Shown here piece by piece: positions 21,633 to 22,027 of a stretch of DNA of 22,027 nt. The translations under genes were made by a program, and so were the position numbers. The first letter of the stretch is position 1. The number at the start of each line of letters is the position of its first letter. This DNA comes from a virus, in the IMG/VR virus record IMGVR_UViG_3300046465_000029, positions 1-22,027 of that record; one strand, written 5' to 3'. Under the pieces are notes generated by a model. It had not been told where the DNA came from, did not search any database, and worked only from the letters and a program-made list of their open reading frames with translations.

Positions 21633-21888
21633 CGTAAACCCCCACGACTCCAGCGTTTATCCACTCAAAAAAGAGGCCGTGTTTCTGCAAAATTGCAGGA
21701 ATAATCGTGCGATCACCGAAGTAGTCTTCGTAATAATCAAGAAGCCTGTCAGGTCTATCGCCGATGCGTCCGTCACCCCAACACTCTGCGCCAATTGCAA
21801 AGTGTCCTCCCCACTCTAGATCAGGGCTTAACACATGGACGCCTTTGTTCTTGAGTTCCGTAAAAGCCTTTCTTGCGTGTCGCTTCAT
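21625..21888 (-). CDS. Hypothetical protein (87 aa)
   Basis: An 87-residue protein starting MKRHARKAFTELKNKGVHVL, followed by LEWGGHFAIGAECWGDGRIGDRPDRLLDYY (spanning about 24-53) and ending FFEWINAGVVGVYDA. It overlaps the upstream partial gene by ATGA, with an AAGAAGG stretch ten bases before the ATG. Gly, Asp and aromatic residues are frequent; the basic N-terminal helix and the acidic centre give a mixed-charge protein. I do not recognise a family or catalytic motif. The preserved overlap chain supports it as a real gene in this early or accessory block. Confidence 0.72.
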   Translation of the reverse strand: MKRHARKAFTELKNKGVHVLSPDLEWGGHFAIGAECWGDGRIGDRPDRLLDYYEDYFGDRTIIPAILQKHGLFFEWINAGVVGVYDA

Positions 21889-22027
21889 GAATTAACGCCT
21901 TCTTTCAGACTAGGTCCATTACGAACGGCAACAATGTTTGCCGCGCCATGATGCAAAGCGTTATTAAAAAGATCCCAATCGGAAAGGCTTTTAACTTCTT
22001 TGGTGTTTTTGTACACCTTGCCATCAC
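21885..22027 (-). CDS. C-terminal part of a gene running off the right edge
   Basis: An open frame enters from the right edge and ends in TGA at 21885. The visible 46 residues begin DGKVYKNTKEVKSLSDWDLF and end VRNGPSLKEGVNS. The stop overlaps the start of the next gene (ATGA), the junction style of real neighbours here. The other two frames across this stretch contain stops or read poorly. The sequence is a mix of charged and hydrophobic residues without a motif; product unknown because the N-terminus is outside the window. Confidence 0.65.
   Translation of the reverse strand, partial: DGKVYKNTKEVKSLSDWDLFNNALHHGAANIVAVRNGPSLKEGVNS

Overview
This window is part of the genome of a tailed double-stranded DNA phage with a long non-contractile tail (siphovirus morphology). 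The evidence is a complete head-and-tail module with a tail tube protein, a tape measure protein and a lambda J-type tip protein, and no sheath or contractile baseplate gene. Every gene I can support lies on the minus strand, so the genome reads from right to left. The sequence is moderately AT-rich. Some small lysine-rich proteins resemble ones I remember from marine environmental phages, so an aquatic bacterial host is a reasonable guess, but nothing here fixes the host. No integrase, repressor, tRNA or CRISPR array is visible.

Layout in order of transcription: (1) 22027-20845, a run of overlapping small genes of unknown function, three of them with zinc-finger-like cysteine pairs. (2) 20844-19173, a probable sigma70-type promoter with an inverted repeat, followed by six small genes, one a helix-turn-helix protein. 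(3) 19207-16279, a tight four-gene cassette: ParB-like protein, DUF3440/PAPS-reductase-like ATP pyrophosphatase, second ParB-like protein (IbrB type) and a cupin. (4) 16251-13263, small and large terminase subunits and a DUF4055-type portal. (5) 13260-12724, three very small, strongly basic proteins. (6) 12723-9855, minor head protein, scaffold and P22-type major capsid protein, ending in a strong intrinsic terminator. (7) 9797-7309, head-tail connector genes and the tail tube. (8) 7304-6601, two tail assembly chaperone frames joined by a canonical -1 slippery heptamer. (9) 6616-14, tape measure, distal-tail-type protein, hub-type protein and the large tip/receptor-binding protein. The next gene starts at 17 and runs off the left edge.

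The structural genes form one long set with ATGA or TAATG start/stop overlaps, which suggests translational coupling. Terminase and portal package DNA into a shell built from coat protein on the scaffold. The connector genes join head to tail, the tube polymerises along the tape measure with help from the chaperones, and the tip proteins cap the tail and bind the host.

The strongest lead for something undescribed is the ParB/DUF3440/ParB/cupin cassette just upstream of the terminase genes. Its first two component types match the IbrA/IbrB pair of E. coli and recall DndC/DndB of DNA phosphorothioation, but no biochemical role can be read from the sequence. Other notable points are the frameshift site, a beta-rich module shared by the coat protein and a tail protein, the lysine-rich mini-proteins, and several genes shorter than 60 codons.
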